A stretch of DNA of 64,000 nt, from NCBI GenBank assembly GCA_963819755.1, contig CAWFXB010000001.1, positions 558,001-622,000 of the forward strand, in the 5' to 3' direction. This stretch comes from VRUE01 sp963819755. GTDB taxonomy: Bacteria; Actinomycetota; Thermoleophilia; Solirubrobacterales; 70-9. The position numbers were made by a program, and so were the translations under genes. Position 1 is the first letter of the stretch, and each line of letters starts with the position of its first letter. Positions 8,431 to 16,328 of this stretch are shown in pieces. The notes under the pieces were generated by a model, which ran no database searches, was not told the DNA's origin, and was given only the letters and a program-made list of their open reading frames with translations.

Positions 8431-9148
8431 GCCCCTCGCCTGGTCGCGTGAAGACAATCTCGGGCACGTGGCAGTTGGGCGAGACGTGCAGCAGGAACTT
8501 CACGGCCTCGCCGATGTCCTCCGGCCGGATCATCTCCTCGCCGGGCACCTGGCCCTTTGCGAACTCGGTCATCGGCGTGTCGACGAAGCCCGGCGCCAGC
8601 GCCGTGCACTGGATGCCGGCGCTGCCGGCCTCACGGTGGGTCGATTGGGTGAAGTTGATCACCGCACCCTTGGTCGCGGCGTAGATCGAGAGCCAGGCCT
8701 GCCCGGATTTGCCGGCGATCGAGGCGGTGTTGACGATCAGCGCCTTGCCGTGCTCGGCGCCGGCTTCGCGCAGCATCGGCAGACCCTCGCGCGTGCCGAT
8801 GATCAGCGCCCGCAGGTTGACCCCGAGCTGCATGTCGAGGTGCTTGGTCTGGATCTCCTCCATCGCCGCGCCGATTCCCACACCGGCGTTGTTGACGAGC
8901 ACATCGAGACGGCCATAGGCCTCCCGGTGCTTTGCGAAGACGCCGACCACGTCCTCCTCCTCGGTCATGTTGGCGACGACGCTCTGGACCTCCAGCCCGT
9001 CGGCGCGCAGCTCCTCGGCGGCGGCATCCAGCTTCTCCGGCCGCCGCGCGGAGACGGTCAGCGCGTATCCCTCTTCGCCGAGCGCGCGGGCGATCGCCAG
9101 CCCGATCCCGCTCGAGGCTCCCGTGATCAGTGCTGCTCGATCCGCCAC
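8417..9148 (-). CDS. Short-chain dehydrogenase/reductase
   Basis: 243 residues from GTG 9148, preceded by GAGGAG at SD spacing. Classical SDR: cofactor loop TGASSGIG, NNAG motif (VLVNNAGVGIG), catalytic Ser in IVNTASIAG, and YAATK with the catalytic Tyr and Lys; LAPGFVDTPM after it. An Arg-Arg shortly after the first helix (SARRPEKL) suggests NADPH preference. Substrate unknown. The stop lies inside the start of the glycosyltransferase gene, so the two probably form an operon and may modify the same compound. Confidence 0.9.
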   Translation of the reverse strand: MADRAALITGASSGIGLAIARALGEEGYALTVSARRPEKLDAAAEELRADGLEVQSVVANMTEEEDVVGVFAKHREAYGRLDVLVNNAGVGIGAAMEEIQTKHLDMQLGVNLRALIIGTREGLPMLREAGAEHGKALIVNTASIAGKSGQAWLSIYAATKGAVINFTQSTHREAGSAGIQCTALAPGFVDTPMTEFAKGQVPGEEMIRPEDIGEAVKFLLHVSPNCHVPEIVFTRPGEGLDTP

Positions 9149-9234
9149 GTCACTCTCCTCATGCTCGTCGTTCGTCGGCGCACGCACCCTATATGGCGCT
9201 TGTGGCCCTTCGCCGAATAACATGACCGATCCGA

Positions 9235-10311
9235 ATGCCCCGGCGCCTCGCCACAAGCGCTTTCCTCTGCCTCCTCGTCGCCGCTCTCCTCGTGATTGGC
9301 TGCGGCAGCTCCGACTCGTCCACCTCCAGCGGAGGCGTTGCCACGAGCAAGCCCGCACCGCCCAAGAGCGACTTCCCCAGGACCGAAGGCAGGACCCTGC
9401 GCGAAATCGTCAAAGCCGCCGATTCGCATTCCGAACTGGTCGTCTCCCCGGCCGCCCTTGCCTTCTACAAGGGCGAGAACCGCTATCCGTTCGGCGTCTT
9501 CCATACCGATCGCAGCCAGGTGAACGACGCCAAGGTCGCCCTTTATGTGGCAAGGGTGCCCCATGTGGAACCAGGCGGCGAGGAAGCCACCGGGAACGAC
9601 CAGAAGAAGGGAGCGCTGGCCCGCGCCCGCACCGAAGCGCTTGAACAACCCGCCATGGGCCCCTATCCGGCGGCGATCGAAAGCCTCGCCACCAAGCCGG
9701 CCTACCGTGCCCAGACGACGACCAGCGATCCCGATGCGGCAACGCTCGTCTACGCGACCGACGTTGACTTCCCCAGCAACGGAGAGTGGCGCGTGGCGGC
9801 GCTGATCAAGGAAGGGAACGAAACCCTTGCGACGCTGCTGCCGAGCGCCTCGGTCGGTGAGTTCAAGGGCATACCGAAGGTGGGGGAAAAGGCCCCGAAG
9901 ATCCACACGCCCACCCCCGCGGACGTCGGTGGCGACCTCTCCAAAATCACGACGCGCATCCCGCCCGACACCCAGAATCGGGTCGATTACGCAGACGTGC
10001 TGGGCAAGGAACCGATCTTCCTCTTGTTTGCGACCCCCCAGTTCTGCCAGAGTCGGGTGTGCGGCCCGGTCGTCGACGTGGCCGAGCAGGTCAAAGACCA
10101 GTTCGACGACAAAGCCGCGTTCATCCATATGGAGATCTACAACGACAACGATCCGAGCAAGGGCGTGAGGCCACAGGTGCGGGCGTTCCACCTGCCGAGC
10201 GAGCCGTGGCTGTTCGCGATCAATCGCAAGGGAGTGATCCAGGCGGTGGTCGAGGGGGCTTTCGGCGTCGAACGCATGACGAAGATCGTGGAAGAGGTGA
10301 CGGGGGAATGA
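9235..10311 (+). CDS. Lipoprotein with C-terminal thioredoxin-like domain
   Basis: 358 residues. Signal peptide with lipobox VIGC (lipidation at Cys about 23), then a Ser/Thr-rich linker, an unrecognised ~190-residue domain (SPAALAFYKGENRYPFGV motif), and a C-terminal thioredoxin-fold domain with FLLFATPQFCQSRVCGP, where two cysteines are four residues apart, and EPWLFAINRKGVI before the last strand. Likely anchored outside the membrane and redox-active or metal-binding (SCO1/thioredoxin-like), though the Cys spacing is not the standard CxxC. It overlaps the HPt gene by ATGA. Confidence 0.75.
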   Translation: MPRRLATSAFLCLLVAALLVIGCGSSDSSTSSGGVATSKPAPPKSDFPRTEGRTLREIVKAADSHSELVVSPAALAFYKGENRYPFGVFHTDRSQVNDAKVALYVARVPHVEPGGEEATGNDQKKGALARARTEALEQPAMGPYPAAIESLATKPAYRAQTTTSDPDAATLVYATDVDFPSNGEWRVAALIKEGNETLATLLPSASVGEFKGIPKVGEKAPKIHTPTPADVGGDLSKITTRIPPDTQNRVDYADVLGKEPIFLLFATPQFCQSRVCGPVVDVAEQVKDQFDDKAAFIHMEIYNDNDPSKGVRPQVRAFHLPSEPWLFAINRKGVIQAVVEGAFGVERMTKIVEEVTGE

Positions 10312-10673
10312 GCGAGAAAACGGCACCCGATCCAGAGCTGCTCAAGTCGTTTGCCGAAGAGGCGCGGCGTCGCTGCGACGTGATCGCCGCCGGCGTTGCC
10401 ACCGAGACCGAAGACTTCGAGACCCTGCGGGCCGAAGCTCACGCGCTGAGGGGAACCGCGGGAGCGGTCGGCCTTCGCCGCCTCGCCGAGCTGGCCGGAC
10501 TGATGGAATCCGACCTCGCCGAAGCGAAGAAAACCGGCGTCCTTCGCGGCGGCCGCTCCCACCAGATCGCCGACGCCGCCAAGGCCCTCTCCGAGGGAGC
10601 CAACGCCGCAGCCGAGGGCCAGGAAGAGCCCCCCGACGTAGGCCGCTCTCTGGCCCAGCTCTTCAGCGCCTGA
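10308..10673 (+). CDS. HPt (histidine phosphotransfer) domain protein
   Basis: 121 residues; ATG overlaps the previous stop. Contains the HPt signature AEAHALRGTAGAVGLRRLAEL, where the His in AHALRG is the expected phosphoacceptor, followed by a second helix (AGLMESDLAEAKK). A phosphorelay intermediate would be cytoplasmic; no histidine kinase or response regulator is nearby. Coupling to an exported redox-type lipoprotein is odd and unexplained. It ends 42 bases before tRNA-Met. Confidence 0.8.
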   Translation: MSEKTAPDPELLKSFAEEARRRCDVIAAGVATETEDFETLRAEAHALRGTAGAVGLRRLAELAGLMESDLAEAKKTGVLRGGRSHQIADAAKALSEGANAAAEGQEEPPDVGRSLAQLFSA

Positions 10674-10715
10674 GCGAGCAACGCCAGCCCATCGCGCGCT
10701 ACCCTCGCCATCCCC

Positions 10716-10789
<74 letters not shown>

Positions 10790-10884
10790 CTTTGGAAGCC
10801 TTTGTGTCCAGGTGGCGGGCGCGACGACTGGCTCTGTGAAGACGGCCGCAGTCTGGAGTTGGGCCCGGGCGACATCTCCGCGAC

Positions 10885-10905
10885 AAGCCCCCACCCTGGG
10901 GGTTT
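10885..10905 (+). terminator. Hairpin downstream of tRNA-Met
   Basis: AAGCCCCCA (10885-10893) pairs with TGGGGGTTT (10897-10905) with one G:T pair and a 3-base loop. A GC-rich stem ending in TTT about 100 bases after the tRNA fits a tRNA terminator. Confidence 0.6.
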
Positions 10906-10992
10906 CGCGTTATTTACTTGGGCGTTGGTTGCGAAGTCCGTTTCATCCGCTACGGTCATCGACCGAAATGGTCGAACCCCCCATGCACGCAG

Positions 10993-12009
10993 ATGCACGA
11001 GCCCGTTGAGTACGACCAGGCCCAGGTCGACGCCTACCTGGACTACTGGCACCAAGGGGGTGAGGGCCAGGCCATGTACGACGCCTGGCACGCCGCCGAC
11101 CAGCCCTACGACTTCACTGGCGCCAGCTACCTCAAGGAACACACGAGACCTCTCCGTGAGAAGACGCCGCTCATGGAGCGTTTCAGCCGCAGGGTCGAAT
11201 GCAACCGCGAGACGTCGGTCGAATTTGAAGAGTTCCCGCTGGAGCCCGACCGGGACAACCTCCAGTTCATGCTCGACATCGACGAGGCAATCTTCGATGA
11301 TGGCGACTACTTCCTGCGAGAGGAACCCAGCTTCCTTGACGACCTCGAAAAGATCGAGATCCTCGCGCTCGGCGTGGTGCTCGCCGAAACCAGCACGCGC
11401 CATCGCTGTTTCGATTTCTGGCCACGGCTTCGCACCCTCGGTCCGACTCCACAGATGGTTCGAGAGGCGAGGGGGTGGTGGCTCCTAGCCAATATCGAGC
11501 AGGAGCCTACATATGACTTCTATTCCAACCGTCTCGATGACGCCCTCGCGGAGTTCGACCCCAGGGTCGAGAAGATCGTCGCCGCTGGGGGCCTAGCCGT
11601 TGAGGCTTTCGGCTCTAGTGGGTGGGAAATCTTCTCCGTCACGCAGTCGCTGGCCCCTTCCACGAAAAAGGATCTGCTGAGCGCCTATCTCAGGCGGGAC
11701 AAAGTTGCAGTCGACGGGATCTATGATCGCTCCGCGAGCGAGGCCGAAGCCCGGGCCCGCAAGAAGCACACCCTCTTCCTGCGAGGCCGGACCAAGCGTG
11801 TCCAAGGCGTCCACGAACCAGGCTTTCCTTGCGATACGTCCTTCCTCCAGTTCGTGGGCGAATGGGAAGAGGTGACGTCGCGGGAATCCTCAAATGTGGG
11901 GATCTTGGCCCGGATGGGCGTCTCCCGGGTCAGGCACCATGGGCGAGGGCGAACCCGATGCTCTCGACGGAGCCGTCGCATGGTTGGGTCTCGTCGCAGC
12001 AGTTTCTAA
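10993..12009 (+). CDS. Unrecognised acidic protein, accessory region
   Basis: 338 residues from ATG 10993 (25 residues of open frame upstream lack a better start). I do not recognise a family. The first ~300 residues look like a real soluble protein, acidic and aromatic-rich (DYWHQGGEGQAMYDAWH, VEFEEFPLEPDRDN). The last ~35 residues change character to Arg/Ser-rich (RTRCSRRSRRMVGSRRSSF) and the stop codon lies just before a tRNA-Arg-like fragment at 12,021, so the original C-terminus was probably replaced by recombination. No membrane segment or signal peptide. Lies directly after the tRNA-Met hotspot, so it is likely horizontally acquired. Confidence 0.6.
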   Translation: MHEPVEYDQAQVDAYLDYWHQGGEGQAMYDAWHAADQPYDFTGASYLKEHTRPLREKTPLMERFSRRVECNRETSVEFEEFPLEPDRDNLQFMLDIDEAIFDDGDYFLREEPSFLDDLEKIEILALGVVLAETSTRHRCFDFWPRLRTLGPTPQMVREARGWWLLANIEQEPTYDFYSNRLDDALAEFDPRVEKIVAAGGLAVEAFGSSGWEIFSVTQSLAPSTKKDLLSAYLRRDKVAVDGIYDRSASEAEARARKKHTLFLRGRTKRVQGVHEPGFPCDTSFLQFVGEWEEVTSRESSNVGILARMGVSRVRHHGRGRTRCSRRSRRMVGSRRSSF

Positions 12010-12020
12010 ATCCGAAGCGC

Positions 12021-12044
12021 GCAGGTTCGAATCTTGCCGGGCGC
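12021..12044 (+). repeat. tRNA-Arg-like 3' fragment (candidate att remnant)
   Basis: A T-arm plus acceptor strand: GCAGG-TTCGAAT-CTTGC then CGGGCGC. It matches 23 of 24 bases at the 3' end of the tRNA-Arg(CCG) gene at 53,453-53,526 and is preceded by TTCTAA, like the 3' side of a tRNA-Arg(TCT) anticodon loop. No complementary 5' half is visible. Differs from the tRNA-Met copies. Confidence 0.65.
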
Positions 12045-12083
12045 TTCCGAGAAGCAGCGAGGCGAACTTCCTACTACGGGCAA

Positions 12084-13088
12084 TCAAGGTCCATCTTGCT
12101 GCTGAGACTCTCCGATCCGCTGTTTAAGAACCTTGACCGTGAAAATGTCAAAAGCCCGCACCCACTCTGCTAGCTCGCGGTTTTGGATGTTCTTTATGTG
12201 CTGTCGAGTCATATCGCCAACGAGGACGGCCGCCATCAGGGGACGCAAAGGCTGATCAAGCGGATCAGTCCCCGTCTCGACTGGGGTAGGCCGGATGTAG
12301 TTCTTGTCGGCCTCAAGATGGTTCAAAAGGCCTCGCAGGGACGTGTGGGTGAAGAAGTGCGATGCAGGTCCGAATAGACCGGAATACGCCTGTTGTACAA
12401 GACCGCCCATTGGCACATCCAACGACTCCACACGATCCGCGATAGCTTTCAGGTTCGGCCGACGAGGGGTAACTTTTGAAGGTTCTATGTCAAGAATGGC
12501 GAGGACGGGATCGTCATCGATATCGCGGAATACCCACCGATGAGAACTCACGAGGGTTTCCACCGCTGCCTCCTCATCGTTGAGCAGAAAGACAACGTAT
12601 ATCCAGAGCTCGATAACGCTGCGGTAGAGGATCCCAATGCTTGCGTGGTTGCCTTGATCGTACAATTCAAGAATCGAAGAGAAGATTGCCAGAGCCCTCG
12701 ACGTACCGCAGAGTGCCAGTAGTGGGCCGGCAGGGACAACTCCCTTTGCCTCAAAGCCGGTTCGCTGTACGAGGTGTGCTCCTAAACCCAAGGTTCTTAC
12801 ACATAACTCGGTCTCGACGGGCTTGAGCTCTCCAATCGGATGAGAGGTAAGCAGCACACCGCTATCGCCCTCCCTCGTAAGAAACTCCTTATCGAGCACG
12901 ATCGGGGCCATCTCATGCTCGCTACCCGGCTCGACACGTCCCCGCATCGTTGTGACAACGAGATCAACAGCTTCGCTGTGGCTGATCGCTCGTAGGCTGT
13001 AGACCTGGTTGACGGCTTCGACGCATGCGGACCATAGTGCTGCAACGTCGGGCGTCCGATCTGGTTCTGAAGGACTGGAAGAGGTCAT
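12084..13088 (-). CDS. Unrecognised protein, possibly DUF5677-like
   Basis: 334 residues, ATG 13088, with base composition clearly lower in GC than the flanking core genes. A helical central part contains SIGILYRSVIELWIYVVFLLND and later FGPASHFFTHTSLRGLL. The Arg...Glu helix followed by a distal Ser/His pair resembles DUF5677-type proteins, which are often found in accessory DNA, but the match is from memory and weak. Not a membrane protein with confidence: only one hydrophobic helix. Bounded by tRNA fragments on both sides (12,021 and 13,254), so it is the sole cargo of its segment. A role in defence or stress is possible but not shown. Confidence 0.6.
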   Translation of the reverse strand: MTSSSPSEPDRTPDVAALWSACVEAVNQVYSLRAISHSEAVDLVVTTMRGRVEPGSEHEMAPIVLDKEFLTREGDSGVLLTSHPIGELKPVETELCVRTLGLGAHLVQRTGFEAKGVVPAGPLLALCGTSRALAIFSSILELYDQGNHASIGILYRSVIELWIYVVFLLNDEEAAVETLVSSHRWVFRDIDDDPVLAILDIEPSKVTPRRPNLKAIADRVESLDVPMGGLVQQAYSGLFGPASHFFTHTSLRGLLNHLEADKNYIRPTPVETGTDPLDQPLRPLMAAVLVGDMTRQHIKNIQNRELAEWVRAFDIFTVKVLKQRIGESQQQDGP

Positions 13089-13253
13089 CGTGAAGAGCTA
13101 CGAAAACGTTGGCTTTCGACCAACATGTCAAGCTCGACCTTAATGCCTCGATGCGGAAAGGCATGATCAGACTTGGTCCCCGACTCCACCGAACTCCTTG
13201 GACGTGATTCGCTCTCTCGGGCCAGATTCGGCTCTATAGACGGGTTTCGGCGC

Positions 13254-13297
13254 GACTCATAATCCGTGTAGCGCAGGTTCGAGTCCTGCCCGCCCCA
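13254..13297 (+). repeat. tRNA-Met 3' half copy (att-like repeat 2)
   Basis: 44 bases aligned to tRNA-Met positions 10746-10789: anticodon loop CTCATAA, TCCGT, T-loop TTCGAGT and CCGCCCCA are all kept. It differs in the variable loop and has a compensatory pair change in the T stem (GCAGG/CCTGC for GAAGG/CCTTC), so it derives from a working tRNA allele, not from decay. No 5' half is present upstream. Confidence 0.85.
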
Positions 13298-14414
13298 TTG
13301 GTCGACCGGCAGGGGCGTTCCGCCGAGAGCGCGGGCGGCGATATGGCGTTGGCTGACCGGATAGGCCATCTCGCAGCTCAAATGATGCGCCCGGTGCAAC
13401 CTCCGCAAATGCGGAGGCGACTGTTGCGGCGTTGGGATCCGAAATCTCAATGTGCTGATTGCGATAGGCGGCTTCAAAGAGACGCCTAACCTCGAAGTCA
13501 TAGGTTGGGAGCGAGTAGCCGATGACAATCCAGACATCCGCCTCCGAGAGAGTCGTAAAAGCCTCTTGCCAGACTGGTTTGAGCCAAGTTGGCACATGCT
13601 TCTCGGGCAGCGGGGGGACGATTGCTGCCGTGCCCCCTCGTCTGAACGCTGCTCGTAGATCGCAATAGACGTCGAGGTGTCCACTTGTGTTGAGGCTCCA
13701 GTTCAGAGAGCCGTGAAGCTTGCTCATTCGCACTGAACCTGAGGGGCGCTGGTATTGCTCTCGCTCTCGGCGAAAGGGAGAGTTCGGTGGGTGGTAGGTG
13801 CAGCCCAGATCGCCATAGTAGAAGCCGGGTCGATTGGGTCTTGCTTCTACCCCGAGGACTTGCTCTGCGGTCACGTCGTAGTTCGTCGTGACGAGACCCG
13901 CGAGTTCAAATCGCTGAAGGATGCTGTCAACGGCGGCGACCTGGGCGGCACAGCGGGGTGCTCGCAGAATTTGCGCCTTGTACCGAACCTCAGAAGGCCA
14001 CCGGAAAGGTTCAAGGGGCCATGCGAGCCGAAGCTGTAGATACTCCGCCATGTCGGGCCACCTCAGGAACCACCGTTCGGTGCACGGCTCCGAGGGTTCC
14101 GGAAGCTGCATTTGGGTCGAGTAGCTTGGGTGAAATGGGAAGTAGCTTCCCGGCAGGTCAAAGCCGAACGGCCTGCTATAGACCCGGCCAACAAATTTCT
14201 CGGCCGCTGAGTCGGGGTGCTTCAGCCGCCACTGACGAAAAGCCTCAGGGACTTCCCTGGCCTTGAAATCGGCCCAGGTGAGGAGGCCCTTGGGAGGGTG
14301 ATCGAAAAGCTCGCTCGCGAGGGGAAGTCCAGCCGGCCGGGACCAGCCGGCACCCAAGACAAGGGCAGCAGTGGACCGTCCTAGTCGCCGCCGCCTTGGC
14401 TTAGATGCTGGCAT
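13257..14414 (-). CDS. SIR2-like domain protein, candidate antiphage NADase
   Basis: 385 residues. Sir2 fold markers: LVLGAGWSRPAG (18-29, NAD-binding GAG loop), TTNYD (176-180, Asn/Asp of the active site) and KLHGS (232-236, catalytic His region), then WIVIGYSLPTYDFEVRRLF (about 295-313). Stand-alone SIR2-like proteins of this type are known as NADases in several antiphage systems, and no deacetylase-type Cys4 zinc module is obvious. The last ~13 residues are encoded by the antisense of the tRNA-Met repeat, and the stop codon lies inside it, so the C-terminus was trimmed or made by integration. No partner gene is clear. Activity is inferred from motifs only. Confidence 0.82.
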   Translation of the reverse strand: MPASKPRRRRLGRSTAALVLGAGWSRPAGLPLASELFDHPPKGLLTWADFKAREVPEAFRQWRLKHPDSAAEKFVGRVYSRPFGFDLPGSYFPFHPSYSTQMQLPEPSEPCTERWFLRWPDMAEYLQLRLAWPLEPFRWPSEVRYKAQILRAPRCAAQVAAVDSILQRFELAGLVTTNYDVTAEQVLGVEARPNRPGFYYGDLGCTYHPPNSPFRREREQYQRPSGSVRMSKLHGSLNWSLNTSGHLDVYCDLRAAFRRGGTAAIVPPLPEKHVPTWLKPVWQEAFTTLSEADVWIVIGYSLPTYDFEVRRLFEAAYRNQHIEISDPNAATVASAFAEVAPGASFELRDGLSGQPTPYRRPRSRRNAPAGRPMGRAGLEPALHGL

Positions 14415-14491
14415 CGCTTCTAGGATGCCGTGACGACCAGACAGACGCGGTAGGGCTTTTTTGGGTCAGGGCGGCCAGGTACCATGTCCGC

Positions 14492-14683
14492 ATGGCTCAC
14501 GCCGTCAAGCTCTCCAAGCCTGAGGTCGAACGTCGCCGCGCGGCGGCCGAGCGGATGCGTGGGCTTTTTGCCGATGTGGCACCGGATCGCAGCTTGGTCG
14601 ATGAGTTGATCGCAGATCGTCGGGCCGAAGCGGGAGTCGAGGCTCGCGAGGGCGTGGCTCGCTCGCAGCGCGCCGGTGGCTGA
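14492..14683 (+). CDS. Putative antitoxin of a VapBC-type pair
   Basis: 63 residues from ATG 14492, a charged small protein (KLSKPEVERRRAAAERM...) ending in an Arg/Gly tail. No DNA-binding fold is recognised with certainty. It is assigned as antitoxin because it immediately precedes and overlaps by 8 bases a PIN-domain gene, and its C-terminal DRSLVDELIADRRAEA resembles the toxin-wrapping tails of VapB antitoxins. Confidence 0.6.
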   Translation: MAHAVKLSKPEVERRRAAAERMRGLFADVAPDRSLVDELIADRRAEAGVEAREGVARSQRAGG

Positions 14684-15089
14684 GACCGCTCTGGCGTCGG
14701 TTCTCGACGCGTCGGCCCTAATGGCGGTCCTTCATGACGAGGATGGCGCCTCGACTGTCATGGAGGCGATCGGGGAGGGAGCAGCGATCAGCGTTGCGAA
14801 TTGGGCTGAGGTGCTTTCCAAGCTCGCCGAGGCGGGGAGAAATCCAGGGGAAGCCTCCGCCGAGCTGCGAAGGGCCGAAGGCTCTAGGAGGGCGTTGACG
14901 ATTGAACCCATGACCGCTGCTGACTGCATCACGATCGCGCGACTTCGTCCCATAACGAGGGCGCAGGGACTCTCGCTGGCGGATCGGGCTTGCCTGGCGT
15001 TGGCCCAACGCCTCCGGGTTCCAGCATTGACCGCCGATCGCGAATGGGTCGCGGCCGATGTCGAGGCAGAGGTTCGGCTGATCCGCTGA
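14676..15089 (+). CDS. PIN-domain toxin (VapC family)
   Basis: 137 residues, GTG start overlapping the antitoxin gene. PIN-domain acidic residues are present in order: Asp in SVLDASALMAVLHDE, Glu in ANWAEVLSKL, Asp in LSLADRACLALA and Asp in LTADREW. Such proteins are Mg-dependent endoribonucleases cutting tRNA, rRNA or mRNA when freed from antitoxin. It lies in the segment between tRNA-Met repeats 2 and 3, with the SIR2-like gene on the other strand, so it may stabilise the element. Confidence 0.85.
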   Translation: MAETALASVLDASALMAVLHDEDGASTVMEAIGEGAAISVANWAEVLSKLAEAGRNPGEASAELRRAEGSRRALTIEPMTAADCITIARLRPITRAQGLSLADRACLALAQRLRVPALTADREWVAADVEAEVRLIR

Positions 15090-15196
15090 AACTTTGTCCC
15101 GAAATTTGTCCCGGACTCCACCGAACTCAACCGATCTCCTCAGACTGAGCGCGCCCCGTCAGGGCACGAATTGGCTCTACGGACGGTTTCCGGCGC

Positions 15197-15240
15197 GATT
15201 TATAATCCGTCGGTCGAAGGTTCGAGTCCTTCCCGCCCCA
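15197..15240 (+). repeat. tRNA-Met 3' half copy (att-like repeat 3)
   Basis: 44 bases, 42 identical to tRNA-Met 10746-10789; the last 39 bases through the discriminator A are identical. There is no D-arm or 5' acceptor upstream, so it is not a tRNA gene. The 100 bases before it share two blocks with the DNA before repeat 2 (GACTCCACCGAACTC, and a GGCTCTA...GGCGCGA block). Confidence 0.9.
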
Positions 15241-15560
15241 TGCGACGAGCCCTTGTCGTTCAGTGTCGCTTTTCGTCCGAAGCGAGGAGCGAAAGCGATC
15301 CAGCGCCCGCACTTGCAACCGCGCAAAGCGAGAGCGTTCGGGTGTGCGCCGTACCGTCCGCGTAAGGAGGGCAAGGAAGTCCTGTTCAAGTCCCGCTGCC
15401 CACGGGTGATGACCGATTCCGGCCGCGGCTGCACTCGTGGATAGGGGCAGCCTCTCTTCGGCTTCCATCGTGCCCACAACGAAAGGGTCTTGCTCAGAGC
15501 AAAGTGCGCTCGACCAGGCCAGCGTCAAGGAAACCACGCAGGAGAGGCAGGCGAAACGCG
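15241..15560. other. 320 bases without a convincing gene
   Basis: Lies between att-like repeat 3 and the stop of the next minus-strand gene. It contains an imperfect hairpin around 15,267-15,300 (GCTTTTCGTCC / GGAGCGAAAGC). Short open frames on both strands look like shadows. Nothing else identified. Confidence 0.5.
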
Positions 15561-16328
15561 CTAGCCGTTGGCGGTCTCCACCGTGCCGCGCACCTCGCAG
15601 AACGTCGTGCCGTCGAAGGCATGGAGGTTGATCGTCATCACGCTCGAGGGGGTCGAGTAGATGAACTGGCCCTCGATCCGGTTGCCAAGGAAGCTGAATT
15701 CCTGTTCGTTACCGCCGGCGATGCTGGAACCGTTCGCGTGGGCCGCAGCGTTGTCGCCGTAGAACCAGTTGAGGGCCGCCGGATTGGAGCTCAGGTTCTG
15801 GAAGTGCACGGAGACGCTGCCCCCGTCGTGACAGACGGTTTGAAACTGCAGTTGGTTGCCGAGGTTCTGAGCAATGTCTTCTACGGCCGCGGGGGTCATC
15901 CTGATCGCCTGAACCGGCGACGTGCAGGTGACGTCGCCTTCGTTGCTGAGCCCGGCGATCGAGGTGGGCGGCGCGCAGCCTGCTTTGAGCTTGCGCTGGT
16001 ATTCCGCCGGAGTTCGCCCGCCCAATTTTTCGGCGTCGGCCGCTTTCGTCGCGGAACCCGCTTTCGTGGCTTCAGTCGCTTTCGCAGCCGTGTTCGCTTT
16101 AGTCGCTTCGTTCGCTTTGACGGCGGTGTCGGCGCTGCCGGCATGGCTGACAGTCGCTCCGCTGATCCTGGCGTTGAAGACCTTCGTCGCGATCTTCCCC
16201 ACCTGCTTCTTCTGCTTGCCGCTCAACGCGCTGGCCGCGAGTGCGGTGCCGCCGGCGACGAGGAAGAAGACGGCGATCGTCGACATGACGTTGGCGTAGG
16301 TCAGCTTGCTGCGCAGAGCCTTCTTCAT
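15561..16328 (-). CDS. Secreted protein with short N-terminal leader, Thermoleophilia type
   Basis: 255 residues from ATG 16328, with AGGAGGA at ideal spacing. N-terminal MKKALRSKLTYANVMS then a hydrophobic helix (TIAVFFLVAGGTALAASAL) as in a large family of exported proteins in Solirubrobacter-like bacteria. An Ala/Thr/Lys-rich repeat region (KANEATKANTAAKATEATK) precedes a C-terminal domain with CHDGGSVSVHFQNLS and paired cysteines. Likely secreted or surface-exposed and perhaps adhesive; function unknown. Its place in the accessory region suggests recent acquisition. Confidence 0.75.
   Translation of the reverse strand: MKKALRSKLTYANVMSTIAVFFLVAGGTALAASALSGKQKKQVGKIATKVFNARISGATVSHAGSADTAVKANEATKANTAAKATEATKAGSATKAADAEKLGGRTPAEYQRKLKAGCAPPTSIAGLSNEGDVTCTSPVQAIRMTPAAVEDIAQNLGNQLQFQTVCHDGGSVSVHFQNLSSNPAALNWFYGDNAAAHANGSSIAGGNEQEFSFLGNRIEGQFIYSTPSSVMTINLHAFDGTTFCEVRGTVETANG

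Noticed and set aside
12000..12046. Full tRNA gene at the tRNA-Arg-like fragment
   Set aside because: I could not find a 5' acceptor strand complementary to CGGGCGC or a proper D-arm at the right distance.
11890..12087. Minus-strand 65-residue frame with ARQDSNLRASD
   Set aside because: Antisense of the tRNA-Arg-like fragment; not a gene.
13085..13684. Minus-strand open frame with QDSNLRYTDYESRR-like text
   Set aside because: Antisense of tRNA-Met repeat 2, overlapping the SIR2-like gene in another frame.
15127..15537. Minus-strand open frame containing GGKDSNLRPTDYKSRR-like text
   Set aside because: This peptide is the antisense of a tRNA 3' half (att-like repeat 3); such frames are a known annotation artefact.
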